DNA of 12,074 bases from an uncultured Faecalibacterium sp. (GTDB taxonomy: Bacteria > Bacillota > Clostridia > Oscillospirales > Ruminococcaceae), in assembly GCA_900772565.1 (NCBI GenBank), contig CAAHET010000063.1, forward strand, positions 1-12,074, in the 5' to 3' direction. The notes beneath the pieces were generated by a model. That model saw only the letters and a list, made by a program, of their open reading frames with translations, searched no databases and had not been told where the DNA came from. Within the stretch, counting starts at the first letter, position 1, and each line of letters begins with the position of its first letter. This document shows positions 1 to 6,037 of this stretch, piece by piece. A program made the translations under genes and the position numbers.

Positions 1-1
1 A

Positions 2-181
2 GATGATGCAGGGCTTGATTTGATTGATTTCTATGTTCTTCCGCATTATCTTACAGCACCATTTAAGAAAGTTACTGAGAAAATAATGACTGAATTTTCG
101 GATTTGAATCTATGCCCAATTAACAACCATCAGGGAATTGTAATTGATGGTGAAGGTTCAAAGGTTGTTTGCAAAGACTAA
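2..181 (+). CDS. Peptidase S51 / PepE-like (type 1 glutamine amidotransferase-like) protein, C-terminal fragment
   Basis: This is the last 59 codons of an open frame that enters from the left edge and stops with TAA at 179-181. The translated tail contains LDFYVLPHY near its start, then FKKVTEKI and LCPINNHQGIVIDG. I recognise this pattern as the C-terminus of the S51 (PepE, aspartyl dipeptidase-like) family, often annotated as type 1 glutamine amidotransferase-like. The catalytic Ser/His part lies outside the window, so activity cannot be judged. The fragment is about 35% GC, against roughly 60% in the genes that follow, which suggests recent transfer of this gene or its neighbourhood. A terminator hairpin begins 29 bases after the stop. 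Family assignment rests on pattern memory of a short fragment and is moderately sure; the reading frame itself is clear. Confidence 0.7.
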   Translation, partial: DDAGLDLIDFYVLPHYLTAPFKKVTEKIMTEFSDLNLCPINNHQGIVIDGEGSKVVCKD

Positions 182-209
182 TTTGAAAATTCCAGTTTAA
201 CACAACAAA

Positions 210-260
210 CCCCCGCCTTATGTTCCGGGTAGGAACACAGGGCGGGGGCGTTTATTGTTT
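210..260. terminator. Bidirectional rho-independent terminator between convergent genes
   Basis: CCCCCGCC (210-217) pairs with GGCGGGGG (241-248), and inside it TGTTCC (221-226) pairs with GGAACA (232-237) around a GGGTA loop. On the + strand the stem is followed by a T-rich run (251-261); on the - strand it is followed by the complement of the A-rich stretch at 201-209. It lies between the stop of the S51-like gene and the stop of the radical SAM gene and can serve both. Confidence 0.85.
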
Positions 261-276
261 TACCTCAGATTTCAGC

Positions 277-1707
277 TCAGTCCTGCGGCTGAGAGGGCTT
301 CCAGTCCTTATAGTTCTCGTACCGGCTCTCGCGCACCTTGTGGTGGGACCATACTTCGTCTGCGGTGGGCTGCCAGTTGGCGGCGTAGCTCTTGCACTTC
401 TCGCACAGGTGCTCGACGCTTTCCGGGGACTGCAGGTCGGTGCTGTGGGCACCGGTCTCGTGCACCATCTTTTCCAGCAGTTCGGGGTTTTCCAGCATCG
501 GGCAGGGACGCAGATGGTTCTTGTTGAAGGGCTGACCATTGTGGTAAGCCATGAACAGCGGGCTGTGCAGAATTTCCAGAATAGACTGGTCGTGGATGTT
601 GGCGTTGGAGTAGTGGATGAACACGCAGGGCTCGGCGTCACCGGCAGAGTTGATATGGAAGTAGTTGCGGCCGCCGGCGATGCAGCCGCCCACGAACTCG
701 CCATCGTTCTGGAAGTCCATGGGATAGAACGGGATATCGCACTCGGAAGAGCGCAGATAACGGATGCGGTCGATCATGTACTTGCGCTGCTCCGGGGTTG
801 GCATCAGATCCGGAGCGGCATCATTGCCCACGGGCATATAGTGGAAATAGAAGCCGAAGTGTGCGCCCTTCTCGCACAGGAAACGCATGAACGCGTCGTT
901 GGTAACGGCCTCGATGTTCTGGCTGGTGTAGCAGATGGAGGTACCAAAGAGGATGCCGTACTTCTTGAGCAGGTCCATGGCGTGCATCACAGCGGCATAG
1001 TGACCCTCGCCACGGCGGGCGTCGTTGGTCTCCGGGGTGCCCTCGATGGACAGCATAAAGGCGATATTGCCCAGACGCCGCACCTCTTCACAGAAGGGCT
1101 CGTCGATGAGGGTGGAGTTGGTGTAGATGGCAAACTGCACATCGTTGTGCTTTTCTGCCAGCTTGAGCACGTCCTTCTTGCGCACCAGCGGCTCGCCGCC
1201 GGTCAGCATATACAGGTACACGCCCAGTTCCTTGCCCTGCGTGACGATCTTATCCATATCCTCAAAGCTGAGGTTGTTCTTGTGGCCGTACTCGCCTGCC
1301 CAGCAGCCCACGCAGTGCATATTGCAGGCAGAGGTGGGGTCGAACAGGATCAGCCACGGGATGTTGCACTGGTACTTGACGCGGTTCTCGCGGATGGTCT
1401 TGGTGCCGCGGAAGAAGGCTTCGTAGCCCAGATTCAGCGCGGTGGTGCGCGCCACATGGGGGTCGGTCTGGTCCAGCACGCAGTTGATGAGCTTTGTCCA
1501 CTTGCTGTCGGGGTCGGTCAGCACCTTTTTGGCGTTCTCGTAGGTCTCATCGCTGAAGCCGCTGCCGTAGAACTGCTTTGCAACATCTACCAGCTGGCAC
1601 ATTGTTTTTTCATGGTCGTGCTCGGCGCGGGAAAGCGCCACGTCCACTATTTTACCAAGCGCAGCACGCTGCATCTTGTGGGTCAGGTTCTCAAGAGATG
1701 TATTCAT
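277..1707 (-). CDS. Radical SAM protein with SPASM-like C-terminal cysteine region, function unknown
   Basis: A 476-residue radical SAM enzyme. The 4Fe-4S-binding CxxxCxxC motif is C128-C132-C135 (ACNMHCVGCW), followed by the SAM-binding TGGEP at 169-173 and a strand motif LSIEG at 219-223. A helical N-terminal region of about 110 residues precedes the barrel. The C-terminal part carries C342, C361, C402, C435 and C438, spaced like a SPASM/twitch auxiliary cluster region. Such enzymes typically modify peptides, sugars or lipids by hydrogen abstraction, but I do not know this one's substrate, and no precursor peptide is visible nearby. Start ATG 1707-1705 has GGGAGG (1721-1716) eight bases upstream. 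A TetR-family gene sits directly upstream on the same strand but ends in its own terminator, so this gene needs its own promoter in 1722-1800. A weak -10 (TAAGAT) is visible there without a good -35. Confidence 0.9.
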   Translation of the reverse strand: MNTSLENLTHKMQRAALGKIVDVALSRAEHDHEKTMCQLVDVAKQFYGSGFSDETYENAKKVLTDPDSKWTKLINCVLDQTDPHVARTTALNLGYEAFFRGTKTIRENRVKYQCNIPWLILFDPTSACNMHCVGCWAGEYGHKNNLSFEDMDKIVTQGKELGVYLYMLTGGEPLVRKKDVLKLAEKHNDVQFAIYTNSTLIDEPFCEEVRRLGNIAFMLSIEGTPETNDARRGEGHYAAVMHAMDLLKKYGILFGTSICYTSQNIEAVTNDAFMRFLCEKGAHFGFYFHYMPVGNDAAPDLMPTPEQRKYMIDRIRYLRSSECDIPFYPMDFQNDGEFVGGCIAGGRNYFHINSAGDAEPCVFIHYSNANIHDQSILEILHSPLFMAYHNGQPFNKNHLRPCPMLENPELLEKMVHETGAHSTDLQSPESVEHLCEKCKSYAANWQPTADEVWSHHKVRESRYENYKDWKPSQPQD

Positions 1708-1741
1708 AGCTTTTTCCTCCCGAAATGATTCCTTTGGAAAT

Positions 1742-1767
1742 CCTTATTTTGCTTGACCACATCTTAC
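1742..1767 (-). promoter_or_regulatory. Candidate operator box upstream of the radical SAM gene (copy 1)
   Basis: On the + strand CCTTATTT (1742-1749) and TCTTAC (1762-1767) are separated by 12 bases. The same two words, 11 bases apart, occur in the TetR promoter at 2532-2556. On the - strand this box overlaps a possible -10 (TAAGAT, 1766-1761) for the radical SAM gene. The match is seen directly; the role as a TetR binding site is inferred. Confidence 0.35.
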
Positions 1768-1790
1768 TACTTTGCGTGTTTTTGTGCCAT

Positions 1791-1831
1791 AAACAGAAAA
1801 TACGCCGTGATGGAAAACCCATCACGGCGTA
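1791..1831 (-). terminator. Rho-independent terminator of the TetR-family gene
   Basis: A perfect 13-bp stem (1801-1813 with 1819-1831, arms ACGCCGTGATGG-type) closes a 5-base loop. In the - direction it is followed by TTTTCTGTTT (1800-1791). It lies 45 bases past the regulator's stop and separates it from the radical SAM gene. Confidence 0.88.
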
Positions 1832-1875
1832 CCCTTTGATAAAATTTTATTGAAGCCTCACGGACAAAAAGCACT

Positions 1876-2451
1876 TCATTCCTCTATTTTCAGGCTGCCG
1901 GTGCTCAGGCGGCACAGTGCACGGCGAAAATCTCCGTGGATCATGGTGCTTACGCGCTCCACCATCTGCTTGGGGTCACCTTTCATATCCCGGCGGATCC
2001 ATTCCAGCGTCATGCCCACCAGTGCATACTTATAAAAATCGACAACGAACTGCTTGTCCGCATCCTGCACGGTGATATCATGGCATTCACGGTCTGCAAA
2101 GTCCTTCAGGATGGGGTCCAGCAGCCTATAAAGGTACTGCTCCACCTGTTCCCTGCCCACCGAGCGGTAAACGTTGAGCACAAGGGTCTTATTGTCCTGC
2201 AGCTGGTGCAGAACGTCCAGATAGGCCTCGCTCCATGTACCAAAGCCCCGACGGCCTTCCATCGCCTTGGCGGCATCCTCCGCTAAGATCCAGTCCACCA
2301 GATCGTAGATGTCCTTGAAATGGTAATAAAAGGTCATGCGGTTGACACCGCAGTCCTCGGTGATATCGTTGATCGTGATCTTGTTCAGGGGCTTTTCCAG
2401 CAGCAGCTTCTTCAAAGATGCCTCCAGTGCCCGTTTTGTCGTTTGTGACAC
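1876..2451 (-). CDS. TetR/AcrR-family transcriptional regulator
   Basis: A 191-residue protein of typical TetR size. The N-terminal helix-turn-helix spans about residues 25-50, with ITINDITEDCGVNRMTFYYHF followed by KDIYDLV, the diagnostic 'TFYYHF.dk..L' recognition-helix signature. The rest is an all-helical ligand-binding region resembling the TetR C-terminal domain seen in DhaS-like regulators (FYKYALVGMTLEWIRRD). The ligand is unknown. The start is GTG at 2451-2449. An overlapping ATG ten bases upstream is in another frame, and a GGAAAGG sequence precedes it. The gene has its own promoter (2513-2542) and terminator. It is probably a repressor of itself and of the downstream radical SAM gene, judged from adjacency and a shared upstream box. 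It ends in two glutamates and TGA. Confidence 0.88.
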   Translation of the reverse strand: MSQTTKRALEASLKKLLLEKPLNKITINDITEDCGVNRMTFYYHFKDIYDLVDWILAEDAAKAMEGRRGFGTWSEAYLDVLHQLQDNKTLVLNVYRSVGREQVEQYLYRLLDPILKDFADRECHDITVQDADKQFVVDFYKYALVGMTLEWIRRDMKGDPKQMVERVSTMIHGDFRRALCRLSTGSLKIEE

Positions 2452-2512
2452 AAAAACCCATCCTTTCCCGGCAGACGCCGCTGCCGTTTCCGTGAAATAT
2501 ACCCCATGATTT

Positions 2513-2542
2513 ATTTTACCGCAAAATATGACCTTATTTCAA
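2513..2542 (-). promoter_or_regulatory. Sigma-70-type promoter of the TetR-family gene
   Basis: On the - strand TTGAAA (2542-2537), an 18-base spacer and TAAAAT (2518-2513) form a good housekeeping promoter about 60 bases upstream of the GTG start. Confidence 0.7.
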
Positions 2543-2556
2543 GTAAAGATTCTTAC
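2532..2556 (-). promoter_or_regulatory. Candidate operator box at the TetR promoter (copy 2), containing an imperfect palindrome
   Basis: On the + strand CCTTATTT (2532-2539) and TCTTAC (2551-2556) are 11 bases apart, matching the box at 1742-1767. The right half also forms an imperfect 14-bp palindrome, GTAAAGATTCTTAC (2543-2556), immediately upstream of and abutting the -35 box. TetR-family repressors commonly bind palindromes overlapping their own promoter; binding here is inferred. Confidence 0.4.
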
Positions 2557-2638
2557 CTTTTTATGAAGTTTGTGTGTGCACTGCCCGCCATGATGGTGCT
2601 GTTTTTACAACATATCCGCCAAAAATAAGACAAAAGTC

Positions 2639-2667
2639 TTGATTTTCTCCCGCCCTATGCTTAGAAT
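2639..2667 (+). promoter_or_regulatory. Promoter of the proC-proB-proA operon
   Basis: TTGATT (2639-2644), a 17-base spacer and TAGAAT (2662-2667) form a good sigma-70-type promoter. The start site should fall near 2674, leaving a leader of only about 50 bases before proC. Confidence 0.78.
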
Positions 2668-2685
2668 GAATAAGAAGCAGAATTT

Positions 2686-2698
2686 TATGCAGTGCATA
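2686..2698 (+). promoter_or_regulatory. Perfect 13-bp palindrome in the proC leader
   Basis: TATGCA-G-TGCATA is a perfect inverted repeat just downstream of the predicted transcription start and upstream of the ribosome binding site (2705-2713). GCAGTGCA (2689-2696) also recurs in inverted orientation as TGCACTGC at 2577-2584 on the other side of the promoter. It could be a repressor operator for proline synthesis; no regulator is identified. Confidence 0.4.
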
Positions 2699-2721
2699 CC
2701 TGCCGAGGGAGGGTTATTATT

Positions 2722-3528
2722 ATGATGAAAACCATTGGGTTTTTAGGCTGTGGAAACATGGGCGGTGCTATTGCCCGCGCCGTGTGCAAGGCTACCGAGC
2801 CTGAGAATGTATTTCTGGCTAACCGCACGGCTGCCAAGGCCGAGGCGCTGGCCGCAGAGTTGGGCTGTCAGACGGCTACCAACGCCGAGGTCGCCGGGGA
2901 CTGCGATTTGATCTTTCTGGCGGTGAAGCCCCAGATGATGGAAGCCATGCTGGAGCCGCTGCGGTTCATCCTTGCCGAGCGCACCAAGCGGTTTGTGCTG
3001 TGCACCATGGCTGCCGGTCTGCCGGTGGCACGCATTCAGGAGATGGCGGGCGGCGACTACCCCGTCATCCGCATCATGCCCAACACCCCGGCATCGGTGG
3101 GCGAAGGCATGATCCAGTATTGTTCTGTCAACGTGACTGCCGAGGAGGAGGCTGCATTCTGTCAGCTGATGGCTCCCGCCGGGCGTCTGGACGCCGTAGC
3201 CGAGGGCATGATCGATGCTGCAAGCTGCGTTTCTGGCTGCGGCCCGGCATGGGTGTACCAGTTTATTGAAGCGCTGGCCGATGGCGGCGTGGCCTGCGGT
3301 CTGCCCCGGGCAAAGGCGCAGGAATACGCCGCACAGATGGTGCTGGGCAGCGCGAAGCTGGTGCTGGAAAGCGGCAAACACCCCGGTGCGCTGAAGGACG
3401 CTGTGTGCAGCCCCGGCGGCAGCACCATTCAGGGTGTGCGGGTACTGGAAGAACACGGGCTGCGCGGTGCGGTGATGGATGCCGTGCTGGCCGCTTACGA
3501 CAAAACAAAGGAAATGGGAAAGGGTTAA
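2722..3528 (+). CDS. proC: Pyrroline-5-carboxylate reductase
   Basis: ProC catalyses the last step of proline synthesis, reducing 1-pyrroline-5-carboxylate to L-proline with NAD(P)H in the cytoplasm. The protein is 268 residues, the usual length. It opens with the Rossmann motif GFLGCGNMGG (residues 6-15), has FLAVKPQ and MPNTPA mid-protein, and carries the family signature LKDAVCSPGGST from about residue 224. The preceding CGPAWVYQFIEAL region belongs to the dimerisation/substrate domain. The start is taken at ATG 2722, eight bases after GAGGGAGGG (2705-2713). The adjacent ATG at 2725 is possible, while a more upstream GTG in frame at 2692 would include the ribosome binding site and is rejected. 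It is first in the proCBA operon, and its stop is 7 bases before proB. Confidence 0.96.
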   Translation: MMKTIGFLGCGNMGGAIARAVCKATEPENVFLANRTAAKAEALAAELGCQTATNAEVAGDCDLIFLAVKPQMMEAMLEPLRFILAERTKRFVLCTMAAGLPVARIQEMAGGDYPVIRIMPNTPASVGEGMIQYCSVNVTAEEEAAFCQLMAPAGRLDAVAEGMIDAASCVSGCGPAWVYQFIEALADGGVACGLPRAKAQEYAAQMVLGSAKLVLESGKHPGALKDAVCSPGGSTIQGVRVLEEHGLRGAVMDAVLAAYDKTKEMGKG

Positions 3529-3535
3529 TGGAATC

Positions 3536-4333
3536 ATGCGCATCGTTGTGAAAGTGGGCACCTCCACATTGGCATACCCCACCGGGCGGCTGAACATCCG
3601 CCATGCAGAGGAACTGGTCAAGGTATTGAGCGATTTAAAGAACGAGGGACACGAGGTGATTCTGGTGTCCTCCGGCGCTATCGGCATGGGCGTGGGCAAG
3701 CTTTCGCTGCCTGCACGCCCCAAGGATACCACCACCAAACAGGCCTGTGCCGCCGTGGGGCAGTGCGAGCTGATGTACACCTACGACCGGCTGTTCAGTG
3801 CCTACGATCACACGGTAGCGCAGATCCTGCTTACCGGCGTGGACGTGGAGCACACCGAGCGCCGGGTGAACATCCAGAACACTCTGACCCGCCTGCTGGA
3901 GCTGGGTGCACTGCCCATCATCAATGAAAACGACAGCGTTGCCACCGATGAGATCACCTCCATTGGCGACAACGACACGCTGGCCGCTATTGTGGCCTGC
4001 TGCTGCAAAGCCGATCTGCTGGTGCTGCTGAGCGACATCGATGGCCTGTACACCGCGAACCCCCACACCCACCCGGATGCGGCTCTCATCCCGCTGGTGG
4101 AGGAGATCACCTCCGAGGTGATGGCACTGGCAGACGGTGCAGGCTCGGCGCTGGGCACCGGCGGCATGGCAACCAAACTGCGCGCAGCCCGCATGGTGAC
4201 CGGCAGCGGCGCGGACATGGTCATTGCCAACGGCGCACACCCGGAGCTGCTATATGATATCGCTGCGGGCAAGCCCATCGGCACCCGCTTTGCCGGGCAC
4301 AAGCAGCCCGCACTGTCCACACAGGAGGTTTGA
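3536..4333 (+). CDS. proB: Glutamate 5-kinase, short form without PUA domain
   Basis: ProB phosphorylates L-glutamate to gamma-glutamyl phosphate, the committed and normally proline-inhibited step of proline synthesis. The 265-residue protein is a single amino-acid-kinase domain: VVKVGTSTL at the N-terminus, VSSGAIGMG, the glutamate/ATP region NENDSVATDE and IGDNDTLAA, LLSDIDGLY, and GTGGMATK near residue 207. The E. coli enzyme is 367 residues with a C-terminal PUA domain. Here the protein ends right after the kinase domain with no frameshift, as in many PUA-less homologues. The start is ATG 3536, with AAAGGG at 3519-3524 upstream. An overlapping ATG at 3528 is out of frame. It is followed after 3 bases by proA, with which it acts because the acyl phosphate is labile. 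Confidence 0.96.
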   Translation: MRIVVKVGTSTLAYPTGRLNIRHAEELVKVLSDLKNEGHEVILVSSGAIGMGVGKLSLPARPKDTTTKQACAAVGQCELMYTYDRLFSAYDHTVAQILLTGVDVEHTERRVNIQNTLTRLLELGALPIINENDSVATDEITSIGDNDTLAAIVACCCKADLLVLLSDIDGLYTANPHTHPDAALIPLVEEITSEVMALADGAGSALGTGGMATKLRAARMVTGSGADMVIANGAHPELLYDIAAGKPIGTRFAGHKQPALSTQEV

Positions 4334-4336
4334 CCT

Positions 4337-5599
4337 ATGACTACACAGGAAATTCTGGAAGCCGCCCGCGGGGCAAAGGCTGCGCTGGCACTGGCTGATG
4401 GCACCGTCCGCGCACAGGCACTGCGCAGTATGGCTGCGCAGCTGTGCAGCCCCGCAAGCATGACGGCTATCCTTGCCGCCAACGCCGATGATATGGCTGC
4501 TGCAAAGGGACATATCAGCGAGGTGATGCTGGATCGTCTTGCCCTGACCGAGGAGCGCATCCGCGCCATGGCAAAGGGCATTGAAGAGGTTGCCGCCCTG
4601 CCCGACCCTGTGGGCCGGGTGCTGAAGCGGGTGGAGCGCCCCAACGGGCTGGTAATCGAAAAGACCGCCGTACCCATGGGCGTGATCGCCATCATCTACG
4701 AGAGCCGCCCCAACGTGACCAGCGATGCCGCCGCCCTTGCCATCAAGAGCGGTAACGCCTGCATCCTGCGCTGCGGCAAGGAGGCATGGCGCAGTGCCAA
4801 CGCCATTGTGCAGGCACTGCGGCAGGGGCTGCGTGAGAACGGCCTGCCGGAAAACGCGGTCTGCCTGATCGAGGACACCACCCACGCCTCTGCCAACGCC
4901 CTGATGACCGCCGTGGGCTATGTCGATCTGCTGATTCCCCGGGGCGGCGCAGGGTTGATCCGTGCCTGCGTGGAAAATGCCAAGGTACCCTGCATCCAGA
5001 CCGGCACCGGTATCTGCCACATTTTTGTGGACGACACCGCCGATCAGGCCAAGGCGCTGGACATTATTGAAAACGCCAAAGCCAGCCGCCCCAGCGTGTG
5101 CAACGCCGAGGAGGTTTGTCTGGTGCACTCTGCTATTGCGCAGGAGTTTCTGCCCAAGCTCGCGCAGCGTCTTGGCCCCGACCGCGTTGCTGCGGGCAAA
5201 CTGCCGGTAGAGCTGCGGCTGGATGCACGCGCCGCCGCCATCATTCCCGGCACGCCTGCCGGCCCTGCGGACTTTGACACCGAGTTTCTGGACTACATCC
5301 TTGCCGTTAAGGTAGTGGATAGCGTAGACGAAGCCATTGCCCATATTGCGCAGCACTCCACCGGCCACAGCGAGGCCATTCTGACCCGGACACAGGCAGA
5401 CGCCGACCGCTTTACCGCAGCGGTGGACAGCGCCGCCGTGTATGTGAACTGCTCCACCCGCTTTACCGACGGTGGAGAGTTTGGTCTGGGCTGCGAGATG
5501 GGCATCTCTACCCAGAAGCTGCACGCCCGGGGGCCCATGGGGCTGGAGGAGCTTTGCAGCTACAAGTACGTCATTCACGGTGACGGGCAGATCCGATGA
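4337..5599 (+). CDS. proA: Gamma-glutamyl phosphate reductase (glutamate-5-semialdehyde dehydrogenase)
   Basis: ProA reduces gamma-glutamyl phosphate with NADPH to glutamate-5-semialdehyde, which cyclises to the substrate of ProC. The protein is 420 residues, normal for the family, with an aldehyde-dehydrogenase fold. Seen in order: PMGVIAIIYESRPNVTSDAA (cofactor domain), LIPRGGAGLI, the catalytic cysteine in TGTGICHIFVD (C227), ASRPSVCNAEE, and the C-terminal NCSTRFTDGGEFGLGCEMGIS. The ATG at 4337 is preceded by ACAGGAGG (4321-4328), eight bases away, inside the end of proB, so translation is likely coupled. A strong terminator at 5695 closes the operon. Confidence 0.97.
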   Translation: MTTQEILEAARGAKAALALADGTVRAQALRSMAAQLCSPASMTAILAANADDMAAAKGHISEVMLDRLALTEERIRAMAKGIEEVAALPDPVGRVLKRVERPNGLVIEKTAVPMGVIAIIYESRPNVTSDAAALAIKSGNACILRCGKEAWRSANAIVQALRQGLRENGLPENAVCLIEDTTHASANALMTAVGYVDLLIPRGGAGLIRACVENAKVPCIQTGTGICHIFVDDTADQAKALDIIENAKASRPSVCNAEEVCLVHSAIAQEFLPKLAQRLGPDRVAAGKLPVELRLDARAAAIIPGTPAGPADFDTEFLDYILAVKVVDSVDEAIAHIAQHSTGHSEAILTRTQADADRFTAAVDSAAVYVNCSTRFTDGGEFGLGCEMGISTQKLHARGPMGLEELCSYKYVIHGDGQIR

Positions 5600-5694
5600 T
5601 TTCCCCTGCCCCGGCTTCTTCATAATTTTTTACAATTCTGTCCGGCCTGCTGGCGCGGCAGAGCAAGTTTTTCATAGTTGAAAAAAATTTCCTG

Positions 5695-5734
5695 TACAGG
5701 CCGATGCAAGCTGCTTCGGCCTGTATTTTTGTTT
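5695..5734 (+). terminator. Rho-independent terminator of proC-proB-proA
   Basis: A perfect 10-bp stem, TACAGGCCGA (5695-5704) with TCGGCCTGTA (5716-5725), is followed by TTTTTGTTT. The loop contains a further 3-bp GCA/TGC pairing. It lies about 95 bases past the proA stop. Confidence 0.9.
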
Positions 5735-5808
5735 CACCGGGATGGACTGTATTTTAAATCGAATATGAAAACCGAAAAAATTTTCACTTTTTCCATGAAA
5801 TAGCCATT

Positions 5809-5837
5809 CTTGGATAGCGGCATGTATCCAAGTTTTT
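5809..5837 (+). terminator. Second terminator-like hairpin upstream of the methylglyoxal synthase homologue
   Basis: A perfect 8-bp inverted repeat, CTTGGATA (5809-5816) and TATCCAAG (5825-5832), flanks an 8-base GCGGCATG loop and is followed directly by TTTTT. It could be a backup terminator or the end of a small transcript, or it could be an operator. The stem is AT-richer and weaker than the one at 5695. Confidence 0.5.
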
Positions 5838-5884
5838 GCTGTTTCTAACAATGTTAAAGTAGTACTATTGCACTTTTATAGGTT

Positions 5885-5919
5885 AAAAACGCAAAATTTT
5901 CTCTTGACAGAGCGTTTTT
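5885..5919 (+). promoter_or_regulatory. Inverted repeat bracketing the -35 box of the methylglyoxal synthase homologue
   Basis: AAAAACGC (5885-5892) and GCGTTTTT (5912-5919) are perfect 8-bp inverted arms separated by 19 bases, with the TTGACA -35 box (5904-5909) between them. This placement suits a dimeric repressor site; the regulator is unknown. Confidence 0.45.
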
Positions 5920-5932
5920 GATGCGGTAAAAC
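5904..5932 (+). promoter_or_regulatory. Promoter of the methylglyoxal synthase homologue
   Basis: A perfect -35 TTGACA (5904-5909) is followed after 17 bases by TAAAAC (5927-5932), within an AT-rich region. The predicted start near 5940 leaves a leader of about 98 bases. Confidence 0.68.
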
Positions 5933-6037
5933 TATATTGTAAGATTTGATATCGATTTCACTTCCGTTTCACAGGAATTCAAAATTCGTACATCACAACT
6001 GGTACTATGTAAAAATAAGTAAAGGAGAGAGCATCTT

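Larger units (their letters stand above)
5600..6037. other. 438-base AT-rich gap between proA and the methylglyoxal synthase homologue
   Basis: No convincing gene was found here. The stretch holds the proCBA terminator (5695-5734), a second T-tracted hairpin (5809-5837), a small TAACA-A-TGTTA palindrome (5846-5856), an inverted repeat around a strong promoter (5885-5932), and an untranslated leader of roughly 100 bases ending in AAAGGAG (6021-6027). The leader has no long stem that I can see and no riboswitch pattern I recognise. Confidence 0.6.

Noticed and set aside
220..1728. A 502-residue open frame on the + strand opposite the radical SAM gene
   Set aside because: It is an antisense shadow in high-GC sequence: low-complexity Val/Gly/His/Leu-rich protein, no domain, no ribosome binding site, and the opposite strand has an intact recognised enzyme with conserved motifs.
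1839..1850. Perfect palindrome ATAAAATTTTAT just after the TetR-family gene
   Set aside because: It is a pure A/T symmetry that arises easily by chance and is more likely part of the AT-rich context of the adjacent terminator than a protein site.
2692..2721. Upstream GTG start extending ProC by 10 residues
   Set aside because: The extension would begin inside the leader palindrome and contain the GAGGGAGGG ribosome binding site. ATG 2722 gives the usual family N-terminus.
2674..2721. T-box riboswitch for proline genes
   Set aside because: The leader is about 50 bases, far too short for the specifier and antiterminator stems, and no terminator precedes proC.
4250..5623. A 457-residue open frame on the - strand opposite proA
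   Set aside because: It is the antisense of a well-conserved proA, with no recognisable family and no start signals.
5765..5803. Possible 12-codon small gene (MKTEKIFTFSMK) before the hairpin at 5809
   Set aside because: There is no ribosome binding site, a short ATG frame is expected by chance in AT-rich sequence, and the hairpin that follows can be explained without it.
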